Source of the DNA: Streptosporangiaceae bacterium
GTDB lineage: Bacteria; Actinomycetota; Actinomycetes; Streptosporangiales; Streptosporangiaceae
Length of the DNA: 13,028 nt
Reading direction: 5' to 3'
Assembly: GCA_030040475.1 (NCBI GenBank)
Contig: JASHTQ010000718.1
Coordinates: 1 to 13,028, forward strand
Of the stretch, positions 12,839 to 13,028 are shown one piece after another. Within the stretch, counting starts at the first letter, position 1; every line of letters starts with the position of its first letter. The notes beneath the pieces were generated by a model. It saw only the letters and a list, made by a program, of their open reading frames with translations. It made no database searches and was not told the origin of the DNA. The position numbers were made by a program, and so were the translations under genes.

Positions 12839-13028
12839 CTACGCCCGGGGGCCCATGGCGGCCACGACCAGGGTGACGGTGGTGGCGACCTCGGCCAGCG
12901 CGCCGAGGACGTCGCCGGTGATGCCGCCGAGCCGGCGCACGGCGTGCCGCTGCAGGCCCCACGCGGCCGCAAGGCCGGCCGCGACGGCCAGCGGGAGGGT
13001 CCAGCCCAGCGGTTCGCCGATCACCGTG
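12839..13028 (-). CDS. cobS: Adenosylcobinamide-GDP ribazoletransferase (cobalamin synthase), C-terminal end
   Basis: The gene enters from the right edge; the last 62 codons are visible. The end of a membrane helix (PLAVAAGLAAAWGLQ) is followed by RRLGGITGDVLGALAEVATT, the conserved C-terminal CobS motif (GGxTGDxxGAxxE), then a last hydrophobic helix and a TAG stop at 12839. CobS is an integral membrane enzyme that joins adenosylcobinamide-GDP to alpha-ribazole in the last steps of cobalamin synthesis. It is on the same strand as pepA-lpdA-E2 on the far side of the window, the order seen in many actinobacteria when these genes adjoin. Confidence 0.88.
   Translation of the reverse strand, partial: TVIGEPLGWTLPLAVAAGLAAAWGLQRHAVRRLGGITGDVLGALAEVATTVTLVVAAMGPRA

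Overview
This is a very high-GC window whose third codon positions are almost all G or C, with GTG starts common and good Shine-Dalgarno (SD) boxes on several genes. An lsr2 gene (the actinobacterial AT-binding nucleoid protein), M17 pepA next to lpdA-E2, and cobS with pepA together point to an actinobacterium, probably of the Streptomyces/Streptosporangiales type. This is inferred from gene content only. No rRNA, tRNA, CRISPR array, insertion sequence or integrase was recognised.

Layout. Left (1-3539, minus strand): pepA, lpdA and the 5' part of an E2 acyltransferase gene, read in that order as a conserved housekeeping block. The E2 lipoyl domain is the substrate of Lpd (E3). Right edge (12839-13028, minus): the C-terminus of CobS. 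Many actinobacteria carry cobS directly upstream of pepA-lpdA-E2, so the roughly 9.3 kb between them here looks like an accessory block.

That block holds: (a) a divergent pair, a ChrB N-terminal-domain protein (minus) and a COG4280-type membrane protein with two ExxE helices (plus), the latter overlapping a 67-aa membrane protein; (b) a peptidase E-like S51 hydrolase and a transglutaminase-like protein, both minus; (c) lsr2 (plus), flanked by relatively AT-rich intergenic DNA full of dyads; (d) aidB (minus), followed by the wreck of a metallophosphoesterase gene that keeps its two ends but has lost its middle; (e) a single DppB/OppB-type ABC permease without its usual partners, followed immediately by a GalT/HIT-like nucleotidyltransferase.

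The most system-like candidate is the ChrB-domain / ExxE membrane protein / small membrane protein module (3890-5497). The membrane protein is an internal duplication with one Glu-x-x-Glu helix per half, recalling FTR1-type metal permeases, so a metal or oxyanion transport unit is a reasonable but untested inference. Structural elements of note are a large hairpin upstream of pepA (3673-3728), a 16-bp imperfect hairpin after lsr2 (8476-8522), and several palindromes in the lsr2 upstream region.
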